From positions 1 through 5,559 of the forward strand of contig JABMQM010000355.1 of the NCBI GenBank assembly GCA_013203195.1: a stretch of 5,559 nt of DNA, in the 5' to 3' direction. Source of the stretch: Desulfobacteraceae bacterium. GTDB taxonomy: Bacteria > Desulfobacterota > Desulfobacteria > Desulfobacterales > UBA11574. Position 1 is the first letter of the stretch. Each line of letters starts with the position of its first letter. Made by a program: the position numbers and the translations under genes. This document shows positions 5,183-5,559 of the stretch, piece after piece. The notes beneath the pieces were generated by a model. The model did no database searches, was not told where the DNA came from, and worked only from the letters and a program-made list of their open reading frames with translations.

Positions 5183-5559
5183 ATGCCTATGAAAATTCTT
5201 GCTCCGGCAAAAATAAACCTGTTTTTACAGGTTACGGGTAAAAGGCCAGACGGCTACCATGATTTGATCAGCCTGATGTGTTGTATCAGTCTGTATGATA
5301 CAGTTACACTCACTTTTGGCAAGGGGGCCACTGCTGTTGTCTGCGAGCATTGCCACGTTCCGGAAGACAGTTCAAACCTTGCCTTTGCAGCTGCGGATCT
5401 TTTTTTTAAATCCCTGGGCAAAAACGAAGGTGTGGGTATTTTGATTGAAAAACAGATACCGGTTGCAGCCGGCCTGGGCGGGGGAAGCAGTAATGCTGCC
5501 GCGGTTTTGCTGGGATTGAATCGCTATTACGGGTATCCGTTTTCCCATGAAGATCTTGC
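5183..5559 (+). CDS. ispE: 4-diphosphocytidyl-2-C-methyl-D-erythritol kinase, N-terminal 125 codons (cut by window end)
   Basis: IspE uses ATP to phosphorylate the 2-hydroxyl of CDP-methylerythritol in the MEP (non-mevalonate) isoprenoid pathway, in the cytoplasm. It is a GHMP-family kinase, usually 280-300 residues, so about 40 percent is visible. The N-terminal APAKINLFLQV (7-17) carries Lys10, at the position of a catalytic lysine in E. coli IspE. KRPDGYHDLISLM (20-32) and SLYDTVTL (36-43) are family signatures. The ATP-binding glycine loop is PVAAGLGGGSSNAAA (93-107). The catalytic aspartate expected near residue 140 lies beyond the edge. Two ATGs compete, 5183 (MPMKIL) and 5189 (MKIL); the second gives the more usual N-terminus, and neither has a strong Shine-Dalgarno, so translation may depend partly on coupling to the upstream gene. 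Residues 54-58 read CEHCH, where the family commonly has one cysteine. Confidence 0.95.
   Translation, partial: MPMKILAPAKINLFLQVTGKRPDGYHDLISLMCCISLYDTVTLTFGKGATAVVCEHCHVPEDSSNLAFAAADLFFKSLGKNEGVGILIEKQIPVAAGLGGGSSNAAAVLLGLNRYYGYPFSHEDL

Overview
This window looks like an ordinary chromosomal stretch of a free-living Gram-negative bacterium of moderate GC. Desulfobacterota (former Deltaproteobacteria, possibly Desulfobacterales) is my best guess. The guess rests on a DUF1844 gene directly ahead of ispE, a sigma-54 activator whose PAS domain carries a Cys/His cluster, and a short glutaredoxin of the Cys-x-x-Cys type. All of this is family knowledge recalled from memory; no search was run. I see no rRNA, tRNA, CRISPR array, insertion sequence or phage gene.

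Layout. The left edge (3-110, +) holds the last 35 codons of what looks like a PilZ-domain protein. A 96-base gap with a weak promoter candidate follows, then a histidine phosphatase (207-905, +). This gene converges on a block of four minus-strand genes. Reading in the direction of transcription, from right to left, these are sfsA (4423-3692), a PAS/AAA+/Fis-type sigma-54 activator (3549-2209), an FMN nitroreductase (2022-1390) and a glutaredoxin (1318-1064). A hairpin overlapping the sfsA stop codon and a sigma-70-like promoter just after it suggest that the regulator is transcribed separately from sfsA. Nitroreductase and glutaredoxin are 71 bases apart and are probably co-transcribed.

To the right of sfsA is a 287-base divergent intergenic region (4424-4710). 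It carries an imperfect 28-base dyad, a promoter candidate reading right and a perfect Shine-Dalgarno. It leads into a DUF1844 protein (4711-5139, +) and then ispE (5183 to the edge, +), which is cut by the window end after 125 codons.

How the genes may work together. Nitroreductase and glutaredoxin are both redox proteins, and the activator upstream has a cysteine-rich sensor domain, so a small redox-responsive unit is a reasonable hypothesis. It is not proven: I found no clear -24/-12 promoter in front of the nitroreductase. DUF1844-ispE is a housekeeping pair, ispE being in the MEP isoprenoid pathway. I found no convincing undescribed system here; the Cys/His-bearing PAS domain and the dyad at 4503-4530 are the most interesting leads.
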